Below are positions 23,875-34,286 of a stretch of 64,000 nt of DNA, in pieces. The stretch is from the NCBI RefSeq assembly GCF_029223485.1, contig NZ_JARHTP010000010.1:1-64000 (forward strand), read 5' to 3'. Numbering within the stretch: position 1 is the stretch's first letter; each line of letters begins with the position of its first letter. The DNA comes from Streptomyces coacervatus (GTDB lineage: Bacteria > Actinomycetota > Actinomycetes > Streptomycetales > Streptomycetaceae). The translations under genes were made by a program, and so were the position numbers. The notes beneath the pieces were generated by a model. The model was given only the letters and a program-made list of their open reading frames with translations. It had not been told where the DNA came from and searched no databases.

Positions 23875-26124
23875 GTGACCAATATTCCCGAGACCGGACG
23901 GACCCCAAGGGTCCAGATCCGCCTCGTCGTCATCCAGATCCTCGTCCTCTCCCTGCTCGGCACCCTCGGCGGCCGGCTGTGGTACCTGCAGATCCGCGAG
24001 GGCAGCGAGTACGCCAAGGAGGCGTCCGGCAACCACGTCCAGCAGGTCGTCGATCCCGCCGTACGCGGCTCGATCCTGGACGCGCGCGGCGTGCCGCTCG
24101 CCGACAACGAGACCCGGCTCGTGGTCTCCGCCTCCCGCACCGACCTGCTGAAGATGAAGGACGACGGCAAGGCGGTCCTCACCAAGCTGGCCGGGGTCCT
24201 GGGCATGAAGCCCAAGGAGGCCATCCAGCGGGTCCGGCTGTGCGACGCCAAGACGCCCCAGCCGTGCTGGAACGGCTCGCCCTTCCAGCCCATCCCCATC
24301 ACCGACGAGGCCACGCCCCGCCAGGCCATGCAGATCCGCGAGCGCTCCGAGGACTTCCCCGGCATCACCGCGGAGCCCGAGGCCCTGCGCCGCTACCCGG
24401 CCCCCGGCAAGTCCAACACCGCCCAGGTCCTCGGCTATCTCTCGCCCGTCACCGACGACGAGATCCAGAAGGCCAAGGACACCGACTCGCCCTATCTCCG
24501 CTCCGACCAGGTCGGCCGCTCCGGCCTGGAGCGCGAGTACGACAAGGAACTGCGCGGCAAGGCCGGCGTCACCCGCTACGAGGTCGACAACCTCGGCCGG
24601 GTCATCGGCAAGGCCAAGTCCGATCCCGCCCAGGCCGGTTCGAACCTCGTCACCAGCATCGACTCCCGCGTCCAGCGGGTCGCCGAGTACGAGCTGGAGA
24701 ACGCGATGAAGATCGCCCGGACCCAGGTCGACCGGGTCACCGGCGAGAAGTACAAGGCCGACTCGGGTGCCGTCGTCGTGATGGAGGCCAAGACCGGCCG
24801 TATCGTCGCCATGGCGTCCGCGCCGAACTACGACCCGAATGTCTGGGTCGGCGGCATCTCCGCCAAGGACTACAAGCAGCTCACCGGCAAGGACTCCGAC
24901 TACCCGCTGCTCAACCGGGCCATACAGGGTCAGTCCGCGCCCGGTTCGACCTTCAAGGTGGTCTCCACGGCCGCCGCGGTCCAGGCCGGCTATGCCTGGG
25001 ACGGTGGCTACCCCTGCACCAGCTCGTACTCGGTGGGCGGCCAGGTCTTCAAGAACTTCGAGGGCGAGAGCTTCGGCCCCATCTCGCTGGGCCGCGCCCT
25101 GGAGGTCTCCTGCGACACCGTCTTCTACGGCCTCGCCGACCGGGAGTGGAAGAAGGACGGCGGCATCAACCCGAAGAAGGGCGAGCCGAAGGACTACTTC
25201 TACAAGACCGCCCATCAGTTCGGCCTCGGCCAGCAGACCGGCATCGACCTCCCGAACGAGGTCACCGGCCGCGTCCCCGACCGCCAGTGGAAGCAGGACT
25301 ACTGGAAGGCCAACAAGGACGCCTGGTGCAAGACCGGCAAAAAGGGCGGCACGTACGTCGAGAAGATCGAGTACGAGGGTTGCCTCGAAGGCTTCAAGAT
25401 GCGCGAGGGCGACTCGATCAACTACTCCATCGGCCAGGGTGACACCCTCCTCACCCCGATCCAGGAGGCCACGATCTACGGGGCCCTCGCCAACGGCGGC
25501 ACCGAGCACGTCCCCACCATCGGCAAGGCGATCGTCAGCGCCGACGGCAAGACGGTCAAGGAGATCAAGCCCAAGGTCCTGCGCAAGCTCCCGATCAGCC
25601 AGGCCACGCACAAGGGCATCGACAAGGCCCTCGCGGGCGTCATCACCAGCGGTACCGCCGCCTGGAAGTTCAAGGGCTGGCCGCAGGACAAGATCACCCT
25701 GCACGCCAAGACCGGTACCGCGGAGGTCTACGGCAAGCAGACCACCTCATGGCTCGCCACGTACTCCAAGGACTACACGGTCGTCATGACGATCGCCCAG
25801 GCCGGTACGGGTTCCGGCGCCTCCGGTGAGGCCGTCCGCAGCATCTACAGCGCTCTCTACGGCGTCCAGCCCGACGGCTCGATCGACAACAAGAAGGCGC
25901 TGCTGCCCTCCCCGCAGAAGGGCCTGCCGAAGGTCAGGACCGACGGCACGATCACCTCGCCGAAGGTCGCCAAGGACCCGGCCAAGGACCTGCACGCCAC
26001 CGACAACGCCAGCACCGCGCCGGACGGGACACAGCCCGCGGCCACGGTCTCGCCCACGTCGACCACCAACCGCACCACCCGCAGGCGCCCGCGCAGAAGG
26101 GGAAGCCGGAGGATGCTCACATGA
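23875..26124 (+). CDS. mrdA: Class B penicillin-binding protein 2 (transpeptidase)
   Basis: A 749-residue class B PBP that cross-links peptidoglycan with RodA. It has an N-terminal membrane helix (LVVIQILVLSLLGTLGGRLW), a PBP dimer domain (~50-320) and a transpeptidase domain with STFK at 358-361 (S358 nucleophile), SCD at 412-414 in the SxN position and KTGT from K612. Asp in place of Asn in the second motif is unusual. The C-terminus has a basic Pro/Thr-rich tail. GTG start after GGGAGGCAG. Its stop overlaps the rodA start (ATGA), so the two are translationally coupled. Confidence 0.96.
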   Translation: MTNIPETGRTPRVQIRLVVIQILVLSLLGTLGGRLWYLQIREGSEYAKEASGNHVQQVVDPAVRGSILDARGVPLADNETRLVVSASRTDLLKMKDDGKAVLTKLAGVLGMKPKEAIQRVRLCDAKTPQPCWNGSPFQPIPITDEATPRQAMQIRERSEDFPGITAEPEALRRYPAPGKSNTAQVLGYLSPVTDDEIQKAKDTDSPYLRSDQVGRSGLEREYDKELRGKAGVTRYEVDNLGRVIGKAKSDPAQAGSNLVTSIDSRVQRVAEYELENAMKIARTQVDRVTGEKYKADSGAVVVMEAKTGRIVAMASAPNYDPNVWVGGISAKDYKQLTGKDSDYPLLNRAIQGQSAPGSTFKVVSTAAAVQAGYAWDGGYPCTSSYSVGGQVFKNFEGESFGPISLGRALEVSCDTVFYGLADREWKKDGGINPKKGEPKDYFYKTAHQFGLGQQTGIDLPNEVTGRVPDRQWKQDYWKANKDAWCKTGKKGGTYVEKIEYEGCLEGFKMREGDSINYSIGQGDTLLTPIQEATIYGALANGGTEHVPTIGKAIVSADGKTVKEIKPKVLRKLPISQATHKGIDKALAGVITSGTAAWKFKGWPQDKITLHAKTGTAEVYGKQTTSWLATYSKDYTVVMTIAQAGTGSGASGEAVRSIYSALYGVQPDGSIDNKKALLPSPQKGLPKVRTDGTITSPKVAKDPAKDLHATDNASTAPDGTQPAATVSPTSTTNRTTRRRPRRRGSRRMLT

Positions 26125-27320
26125 CCGGTGCCGGCAGCTTCTCCGTCCCCGGGTACGGTCCCCGGCGCGCGGGCTGGACGCGGATCTTCGCCCGCGACTC
26201 GCTCACCCGCCGCCTGGACTGGCCGATACTGCTGGCGGCGCTCGTGCTCTCGGCGATCGGCTCGGTGCTCGTCTTCTCGGCGACCCGCAACCGCACCGAG
26301 ATCAACCAGGGCGACCAGTACTACTTCTTCATCCGGCACATCATGAACACCGGCATCGGGTTCGCCATGATGGTCGGCACGGTCTGGCTCGGCCACCGCA
26401 CCCTGCGCACCGCCGTCCCGATCCTGTACGGCGCCTCGGTGTTCCTGATCCTGCTGGTGCTCACCCCGCTGGGCGCCACCATCAACGGCAGCCGCAACTG
26501 GATCGTCTTCGGCGGTGGTTTCTCCCTCCAGCCCGCCGAGTTCGTGAAGATCACGATCATCCTGGGCATGGCGATGCTGCTGGCGACCCGGGTCGACGCG
26601 GGCGACAAGAAGTACCCCGACCACCGCACGGTCCTGCAGTCCCTGGGCCTGGCCGCGGTCCCGATCCTGATCGTGCTGCTCATGCCCGACCTCGGCACGG
26701 TCCTGGTCCTGCTGACCATCATCCTGGGGGTGCTGCTCGCCTCCGGCGCCTCCAACCGCTGGGTCTTCGGCCTGATCACGGCCGGCGTGCTCGGCTGCGT
26801 CACCATCTGGCAGTTGCACATCCTGGACGAGTACCAGATCAACCGCTTCGCAGCCTTCGCCAACCCCAGCCTCGATCCGTCCGGCGTCGGCTACAACACC
26901 AACCAGGCGCGCATCGCGATCGGTTCGGGCGGTCTGACCGGAGCGGGCCTCTTCCACGGCTCGCAGACCACCGGCCAGTTCGTGCCCGAGCAGCAGACGG
27001 ACTTCGTCTTCACCGTCGCGGGTGAGGAGCTGGGCTTCGTCGGCGCGGGGCTGATCATTTTCCTCCTCGGCGTGGTCCTGTGGCGCGCCTGCCGCATCGC
27101 CCGCGACTCGACCGAGCTCTACGGCACGATCGTCGCCGCCGGGATCGTCGCCTGGTTCGCCTTCCAGTCCTTCGAGAACGTCGGCATGACCCTCGGCATC
27201 ATGCCGGTCACCGGTCTGCCGCTGCCGTTCGTGTCGTACGGCGGATCCTCGATGTTCGCCGTGTGGATAGCGGTGGGGCTGCTGCAGTCCATCAGGGTGC
27301 AGAGGCCGATGTCGGCGTAG
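26121..27320 (+). CDS. rodA: RodA/FtsW-family peptidoglycan polymerase (Sfr)
   Basis: A 399-residue SEDS glycosyltransferase that polymerises lipid II in partnership with the adjacent PBP2. About ten membrane helices are visible, with signature segments NGSRNWIVFGGGFSLQPAEF, QTDFVFTVAGEELGFVGA and the C-terminal TGLPLPFVSYGGSSM. The ATG overlaps the pbp2 stop by 4 nt. In S. coelicolor the gene at this position is called sfr and belongs to the spore-wall synthesising complex. Confidence 0.95.
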   Translation: MTGAGSFSVPGYGPRRAGWTRIFARDSLTRRLDWPILLAALVLSAIGSVLVFSATRNRTEINQGDQYYFFIRHIMNTGIGFAMMVGTVWLGHRTLRTAVPILYGASVFLILLVLTPLGATINGSRNWIVFGGGFSLQPAEFVKITIILGMAMLLATRVDAGDKKYPDHRTVLQSLGLAAVPILIVLLMPDLGTVLVLLTIILGVLLASGASNRWVFGLITAGVLGCVTIWQLHILDEYQINRFAAFANPSLDPSGVGYNTNQARIAIGSGGLTGAGLFHGSQTTGQFVPEQQTDFVFTVAGEELGFVGAGLIIFLLGVVLWRACRIARDSTELYGTIVAAGIVAWFAFQSFENVGMTLGIMPVTGLPLPFVSYGGSSMFAVWIAVGLLQSIRVQRPMSA

Positions 27321-27394
27321 GTAACCGCGTGTTGTGTCCGAGTTTCCCCGGGGTTCATCTCCGGGGGCCTCTGCCGCTCGCCGACGAATCCGAC

Positions 27395-27400
27395 TAGATT
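27395..27400 (+). promoter_or_regulatory. Candidate -10 box giving a leaderless CYTH/CHAD mRNA
   Basis: TAGATT, 6 nt (CGGGTC), then ATG 27407. No purine-rich ribosome-binding site is present. Confidence 0.55.
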
Positions 27401-27406
27401 CGGGTC

Positions 27407-28915
27407 ATGGCGGACACAAAGCGCGAGATCGAGCGGAAGTACGAGTCCGACGACAGCGGCCTGCCGGACCTCACCGGGGTCGCCGGTGTGGATGCCGTGG
27501 TCGACAAGGGTGTCGCGCATCTGGACGCCACCTACTACGACACCCCCGACGAACGCCTCGCCGCGTCCGCGATCACGCTGCGCCGCCGCACCGGCGGCTC
27601 CGACGCCGGCTGGCACCTGAAGTTCCCCATCGCCCCCGGCGTCCGCGACGAGATCCGGGCCCCGCTCTCCGACACCCTCCCGCGCAGCCTCGCCGGCCTG
27701 GTCCGCTCCCGCGTCCGCGAGGCCGAGCTGCAGCCCGTGGTCCGGCTGCGCTCCGACCGTGACGTCCGCGACCTCGTCGACGCCGAGGGCCGGCTGCTCG
27801 CCGAGGTCAGCGTGGACGCCGTACGCGCCGAACGGCTCACCGGCGACGGCGGCAGCGCCCAGTGGACCGAGCTGGAGGTGGAGCTCGCCGACGGCGGCGA
27901 CCCGGCCTTCCTCGACAAGGTCGACAAGCGGCTGCGCAAGGCGGGCGTACGACCGTCCGCGTCGGCGTCGAAGCTGGCCCGGGCCCTGGCGGAGACCTCT
28001 CCGAAGCAGAAGCGCAGGAAGAAGAAGGAGCAGGCCAAGGAGCCGGTGACGGCCGGCGACCACGTCCTCGCCTACGTCCGCGAGCAGCGGGACGCGATCG
28101 TCGAACTCGACCCCGCCGTACGCCAGGACGTGTACGACTCTGTGCACCGCATGCGCGTCGCCACCCGCCGCATGCGCAGTGCCTTCCGCTCCTACGGCAA
28201 GGTCCTCGACCGGACCGTCACCGACCCCGTCGGCGACGAACTGAAGTGGCTGGCCGGCGAGCTCGGCGTGGACCGGGACGCGGAGGTGCTGACCGAGCGC
28301 CTGGCGGCGGCCCTGGACGAACTGCCCAGGACACTGCTCTCCGGCCCGGTCCGCACCCGGCTGCGCACCTGGATGAACGCCCGGCGCGGCGGATCGCGCC
28401 GCCGTCTGACCGGCGTCCTGGACTCCAAGCGGTACCTCACGCTGCTCGACACCCTGGACCGGCTGGTCGAGGACCCGCCGCTCCTTGAGGCGGCCGCCGG
28501 AAAGCCGGAGAAGGTGATCGCCAGGGCCGTACGGAAGGACTACGGAAAGCTGTCCGACCTGGTCGAGCAGGCCATCGGCCTGGAACCCGGCCACGACCGC
28601 GACCTCGCCCTGCACGAGGCGCGCAAGAAGGCCAAGCGGACGCGGTACTCGGCGGAGACGGCCGCACCGGCCCTCGGCGGCCCGGCATCCGCCCTGGCCA
28701 AGTCGATGAAGTCCCTGCAGAACCTGCTGGGCGACCACCAGGACAGCGTCATGACCCGCGAGACCCTGCGCGAGCTGTCCGCCGTGGCACAGGCGGCAGG
28801 GGAGAGCTCGTTCACGTACGGAGTGCTCTACGGCCGCGAGGAGGCGCGCGCGGCGGCCGACGAGGCGCAGCTGCCGGGTGCCTGGCAGGAGGTCAAGGAC
28901 GGGATGCAGGTCTGA
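27407..28915 (+). CDS. CYTH and CHAD domain protein
   Basis: A 502-residue two-domain protein. The CYTH triphosphate-tunnel domain (residues 1-205) opens with the diagnostic EIERKYE and has alternating basic/acidic strands (LRRRTGG, WHLKFP, VRLRSDR, ELEVELADGG). A Lys-rich linker (QKRRKKKEQAK) leads to the CHAD domain (~220-495) with conserved histidines and basic residues (VHRMRVATRRMRSAFRSY, LHEARKKAKRTRYSAE). CYTH domains hydrolyse triphosphates including tripolyphosphate; CHAD domains bind polyphosphate. A polyphosphate-related role is inferred. A 17-bp near-perfect direct repeat follows the stop at once. Confidence 0.92.
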   Translation: MADTKREIERKYESDDSGLPDLTGVAGVDAVVDKGVAHLDATYYDTPDERLAASAITLRRRTGGSDAGWHLKFPIAPGVRDEIRAPLSDTLPRSLAGLVRSRVREAELQPVVRLRSDRDVRDLVDAEGRLLAEVSVDAVRAERLTGDGGSAQWTELEVELADGGDPAFLDKVDKRLRKAGVRPSASASKLARALAETSPKQKRRKKKEQAKEPVTAGDHVLAYVREQRDAIVELDPAVRQDVYDSVHRMRVATRRMRSAFRSYGKVLDRTVTDPVGDELKWLAGELGVDRDAEVLTERLAAALDELPRTLLSGPVRTRLRTWMNARRGGSRRRLTGVLDSKRYLTLLDTLDRLVEDPPLLEAAAGKPEKVIARAVRKDYGKLSDLVEQAIGLEPGHDRDLALHEARKKAKRTRYSAETAAPALGGPASALAKSMKSLQNLLGDHQDSVMTRETLRELSAVAQAAGESSFTYGVLYGREEARAAADEAQLPGAWQEVKDGMQV

Positions 28916-28920
28916 GCGGA

Positions 28921-28955
28921 CCGAGCGGTCGGGCGGGCCGAGCGGTCGGGGCGGG
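28921..28955 (+). repeat. Tandem duplication after the CYTH/CHAD stop codon
   Basis: CCGAGCGGTCGGGCGGG (28921-28937) is repeated as CCGAGCGGTCGGGGCGGG (28938-28955), one base longer. Confidence 0.85.
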
Positions 28956-29034
28956 TGCACGGCCGCGTTAGGCTAGATGGTCACCCCTGTCAGTTCAGGC
29001 CATCCCATCAGCCCATCCCACGAAGGTTCGCGAG

Positions 29035-30997
<1,963 letters not shown>

Positions 30998-31008
<11 letters not shown>

Positions 31009-31029
31009 GGCGGACTCTCGCTGAGGCGG
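30998..31029 (+). repeat. 16-bp tandem duplication spanning a stop codon
   Basis: ACTCTCACTGAGGCGG (30998-31013) is followed directly by ACTCTCGCTGAGGCGG (31014-31029), one mismatch. The TGA at 31006-31008 of the radical SAM gene lies in the first unit. Confidence 0.9.
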
Positions 31030-31046
31030 GTCCCGTGCCCTGCCCG

Positions 31047-31052
31047 TAGTGT
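31047..31052 (+). promoter_or_regulatory. Candidate -10 box giving a leaderless mRNA
   Basis: TAGTGT, 6 nt (GGAGGC), then GTG 31059. The GGAGG is only 1 nt from the start codon, too close to act as a ribosome-binding site. Confidence 0.5.
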
Positions 31053-31058
31053 GGAGGC

Positions 31059-31583
31059 GTGAGTCGTCGTACCGCACGTTCGGTGCCCGCAACGGGGCAC
31101 CGAACCGTCGGGGTGTCCAGGACCGACTACGGGGGAGCCGTCTATGGCTCCCTGCTCGCCGCGTCTGTGCTGGCCACCGCCGGGGCCGTGGGGCACTACT
31201 CGCGGTTCCAGCTCGTGATGCTGCTGATCGTCACGGGCCTGGTGTTCTGGGCGGCGCACGTCTATGCGCAGCTGGCGGGTGAACGGCTGGTCGGTCAGCC
31301 CTGGAGTGCTCGCGAGATCCGCCGGGTTGCACGGCATGAGTGGTCGATCGTCGAGGCTGCCGCCCTGCCCGCCGTGGCCGTGGCGGTCAGCCCGCTGCTG
31401 GGGCTGGACCTGGGCGGCAGCGCATGGCTCGCCCTCGGTGTGGCCGTGGTCCAGCAGGTCGCCTGGGCCTGTCTGAGCGCCGCACGGGCAGGTGCGACCC
31501 GTGGCCAACTGGTCGCCGAGGGAGCCGTCAACCTCCTGCTCGGGCTGATCATCGTGGCTGCCAAGGCGGTGCTGGGGCACTGA
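31059..31583 (+). CDS. Small integral membrane protein of unknown function
   Basis: A 174-residue protein with a basic N-terminus (MSRRTARSVPATGHR) and four predicted membrane helices: YGSLLAASVLATAGAVGHY, LVMLLIVTGLVFWAAHVYA, a pair around VEAAALPAVAVAVSPLLG and WLALGVAVVQQVAWACL, and a last helix VNLLLGLIIVAAKAVLG. No catalytic motif was recognised. It is one of four genes lying between the radical SAM gene and its usual TIGR03936 partner. Confidence 0.75.
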   Translation: MSRRTARSVPATGHRTVGVSRTDYGGAVYGSLLAASVLATAGAVGHYSRFQLVMLLIVTGLVFWAAHVYAQLAGERLVGQPWSAREIRRVARHEWSIVEAAALPAVAVAVSPLLGLDLGGSAWLALGVAVVQQVAWACLSAARAGATRGQLVAEGAVNLLLGLIIVAAKAVLGH

Positions 31584-31608
31584 CGGCGAGTACGGTCGTC
31601 CCGGTCCG

Positions 31609-31614
31609 TAGGGT
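31609..31614 (+). promoter_or_regulatory. Candidate -10 box giving a leaderless glycosyltransferase mRNA
   Basis: TAGGGT, 6 nt (GCACCC), then ATG 31621, with no ribosome-binding site. Confidence 0.55.
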
Positions 31615-31620
31615 GCACCC

Positions 31621-32367
31621 ATGCCCGTCATCAGCATCGTCACGCCAGTGCACAGCGGCGCTGTCCATTTCCTTCCTGACGCCTACGCCTCTCTGCTTCA
31701 GCAGGACCTTCCCGGCGGATGGTCATGGGAGTGGTGCGTACAGGAAGACGGCAGCGACGTCCGCGCGCAGTCGTATCTGGCGGCCGACGATCCACGGATC
31801 CGGATCTCGGCGTCCCGCGCCGGTGGCCCCCACGTGGCACGCACCATGGCGTTCGCGCGCTCGACCGGTGCCTACCTGAAGGTCCTGGACTCCGACGACC
31901 TGCTCACCCCCGGTGCTCTCGCACGTGACATCGCCGTGCTGGAGGAGGATGCCTCGGTCGGCTGGACCACGTCGCGGGTCGTCGATCTCCTGGAGGACGG
32001 CAGCACCGTCTCCTTCGAGCTCAGCGACCCGCAACCCGGCCGGCTCCCCAGGGGAAGCGCCTTCGGCTTCTGGACCGAGCACCACCGCCCGCAGGTCCAC
32101 CCCGCCACACTCTGCGTGAGGCGCACCCTGCTGGCCCTGCTGGGCGGCTGGATGGCCCTGCCCGCCTCGGGCGACACCGGGCTCCTCCTAGGACTGGACG
32201 CCCTGGCCGACGGATGGTTCATCGGCGACACCGGGCTTGCCTACCGCAAGCACGGCGGCCAGATCACCGCCCACCCCGACCATCGCAGCGGAGCTGAATG
32301 GGAGGCCCGGATGTCCCTCATCCGTGAACATGCGGAGGCGATCCGGGCCTGGGCTCATCGGGCGTGA
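31621..32367 (+). CDS. Family 2 glycosyltransferase
   Basis: A 248-residue GT-A fold enzyme without membrane helices. The N-terminus ISIVTPVHSGAVHFLPDAYASLL is the nucleotide-sugar-binding start, QEDGSD the first acidic motif, and KVLDSDDLLTPGAL contains the metal-binding DxD. Donor and acceptor are unknown. The C-terminal half (YRKHGGQITAH) is typical of small cytosolic GT2 enzymes. It ends 5 bp from the convergent DUF899 gene and probably comes from a separate transcript. Confidence 0.8.
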   Translation: MPVISIVTPVHSGAVHFLPDAYASLLQQDLPGGWSWEWCVQEDGSDVRAQSYLAADDPRIRISASRAGGPHVARTMAFARSTGAYLKVLDSDDLLTPGALARDIAVLEEDASVGWTTSRVVDLLEDGSTVSFELSDPQPGRLPRGSAFGFWTEHHRPQVHPATLCVRRTLLALLGGWMALPASGDTGLLLGLDALADGWFIGDTGLAYRKHGGQITAHPDHRSGAEWEARMSLIREHAEAIRAWAHRA

Positions 32368-32372
32368 TCGCT

Positions 32373-33068
32373 TCAACTGCCGCCGGAGCCGGGGCCGTAG
32401 ACCGCAGCGATGTCCTTGGAGGTCGCCCACCGGCTGTAGGTGGGCGACTGGGGCCAGCCCTCGGGTGAGTCCTGCCATTCCTCCTGGCGTCCGTACGGCA
32501 GGAGGTCGATCAGGGCGAAGCTGTGGCTGAGCTGCTCGGTGCCGCGGCCGTCGGTGTGCCAGGTGCGGTACACGGTGTCGCCGTCGCGCAGGAACACGTT
32601 GACCGCGAATCCTCCGTCGGGCGGTGCGCCGACGTCGGCGCCGAATGAGCTGTTGGCGGTCGAGTACCAGGTCATCCGGTTGCCGACCCGCTGCTTGTAG
32701 GCGAGTGCTTCCTTGATCGGGCCCTGGGTGACGATGACGAAGCGCGCATCGTAGTTGTCCAGGAACTCCAGGCGGGTGTACTGCGAGGTGAACCCTGTGC
32801 AGCCCGGGCACTGCCATTCCTTCCCGGCGAACCACATGTGGTTGTAGACGATCAGCTGCCTCTTGCCTTCGAAGACGTCCGCCAGCCGGACGGGGCCGTC
32901 CTCGCCCTCAAGGGTGTAGTCGGGCATCTCGACCATCGGCAGGCGGCGGCGCTCGGCGGCGATGGCGTCGAGCTCCCGCGTCGCGGCCTTCTCCCGGGCG
33001 CGCAGTGTTTCGAGCCGGCGCTCCCAGGTCGCGGTGTCGACGACGGGCGGTAGTGCATGGGTGGTCAT
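32373..33068 (-). CDS. DUF899 thioredoxin-like protein
   Basis: A 231-residue cytosolic protein of the DUF899 family (thioredoxin-like, often annotated predicted dithiol-disulfide oxidoreductase). The signature WQCPGCTGFTSQY holds a CxxC in the position of the thioredoxin active site, followed by LDNYDARFVIVTQGP and a C-terminal LIDLLPYGRQEEW. No partner is encoded nearby. ATG start on the minus strand 112 bp from the divergent membrane-protein gene. Confidence 0.88.
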   Translation of the reverse strand: MTTHALPPVVDTATWERRLETLRAREKAATRELDAIAAERRRLPMVEMPDYTLEGEDGPVRLADVFEGKRQLIVYNHMWFAGKEWQCPGCTGFTSQYTRLEFLDNYDARFVIVTQGPIKEALAYKQRVGNRMTWYSTANSSFGADVGAPPDGGFAVNVFLRDGDTVYRTWHTDGRGTEQLSHSFALIDLLPYGRQEEWQDSPEGWPQSPTYSRWATSKDIAAVYGPGSGGS

Positions 33069-33179
33069 GGTCCCTCACAGAGGTCGTGGGCAGCTTTCCG
33101 CTTGTGCAGAGGTGGACTCCGCCGGGCTCCGGAACTCATCGGCGGGATCCGGACGGGCGGCCCCGGCGTCTGTGTGGGT

Positions 33180-34280
33180 ATGGATCTGCAGAAGCCGCCC
33201 GCCGTGCAACCCGAACAGCAGCCCGCGCGGCAGTCGCCCGAAGGGTGCCTCGTCGTCGCGATCCGCCTTCCTGTGCGGATCGTCGTGCTCGTGCTGGTCG
33301 TGCCGGTGCGGATGGTGTGGGACGCGCTCGTTGTCACCGGACGGTTCCTGAGGGACACCGTGTTCCGGGCGGTGGGACGGGCCCTGCTGTGGGTCGCTCG
33401 GGCGGTGTTCGTGTGGCCGCTCGTGGGGCTTTGGCGATACGTCGTCGCGCCCCTCGGCAGGGCGCTGGGGTGGCTCGGGAATGTGCTCGTCATCGTGCCG
33501 CTGGGGTGGCTCTACCGGAATCTCCTGACTCCCCTCGGGCACGCCCTGGCGTGGGTGTACGCGCGCGTGCTGACCCCCGTCGGGCATGCGGTGCTGTGGG
33601 TGCTCAGGGGGATCGGGGCGGTGTTCGCCCTGCTCGGGGCCGGTGTGTACGCCGTCGCAGCGTGGCTGGTGCGGTATCTCGTCGTCGTACCCGCTGTGTG
33701 GCTGTACGAGTGGCTGCTGGCGCCGGTGGGGCGGGCGATCGCATGGTGTGCGAAGGGACTTGCGCGGGGCCTGGGACTGGTCGCCACCGGTGTCGGGATC
33801 GGGCTGTACTGGGTCGGGCGGGTGCTGTTCGTGCTGCCCGCGCTCGCCCTATGGCGGTGGGTGCTGGTGCCCGTCGGGCGGTTCCTCGCCGTCGTCGGGC
33901 GTGAGGTGGGGCAGGCGATCGGGCATGCCTGGCGGGTGGCCGGGCGGATCTCGCTCGCCGTGGGGCGGGCCCTCGGGACCCTCTTCCGGTGGATCTTCGT
34001 GGAGCCCGTGCGGTGGGTCTACCGGACCGTGCTCACCCCCGTCGGGCATGTCGTACGGGATGCCGTGCTGCGGCCCGCCGCCGAGGCGGCGCGCAGTGTG
34101 GGGCGGGCCGCTCGGCTGGCGTTCGCCTCCGCCCGGGAGTCCGCGCGGCAGGCACGGGCCGACTTCCGGCGGATGCTCTTCGGGGAGCCCGAGCGGGCCG
34201 AGGCTGTGGACCGGCGGGAACCTGTGGGCCGCGAGACACGTACTCTTGGTAGCAGTACGACCGCTCTCACGAAGGACTGA
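33180..34280 (+). CDS. Repeat-built hydrophobic membrane protein, unknown function
   Basis: A 366-residue protein made almost wholly of degenerate 20-30 residue units of the form hydrophobic-W-(I/V/L)-P-(V/L)-G-(R/H)-A, for example TPLGHALAWVYARVL, TPVGHAVLWVLRGIG, APVGRAIAWCAKGLA and VPVGRFLAVVGREVG. Each unit looks like a hydrophobic or amphipathic helix with regularly placed Arg. The last ~60 residues are charged and soluble. ATG 33180 is preferred over the open frame from 33057, which overlaps the divergent DUF899 start. Codons (many GGG, GTG, CGG) differ from neighbours. The gene ends 6 nt before the TIGR03936 gene. Confidence 0.72.
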   Translation: MDLQKPPAVQPEQQPARQSPEGCLVVAIRLPVRIVVLVLVVPVRMVWDALVVTGRFLRDTVFRAVGRALLWVARAVFVWPLVGLWRYVVAPLGRALGWLGNVLVIVPLGWLYRNLLTPLGHALAWVYARVLTPVGHAVLWVLRGIGAVFALLGAGVYAVAAWLVRYLVVVPAVWLYEWLLAPVGRAIAWCAKGLARGLGLVATGVGIGLYWVGRVLFVLPALALWRWVLVPVGRFLAVVGREVGQAIGHAWRVAGRISLAVGRALGTLFRWIFVEPVRWVYRTVLTPVGHVVRDAVLRPAAEAARSVGRAARLAFASARESARQARADFRRMLFGEPERAEAVDRREPVGRETRTLGSSTTALTKD

Positions 34281-34286
34281 ACGACA

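Noticed and set aside
23365..25704. 779-residue minus-strand frame opposite mreD and PBP2
   Set aside because: Antisense shadow of coding sequence with intact PBP motifs; no start signal or domain.
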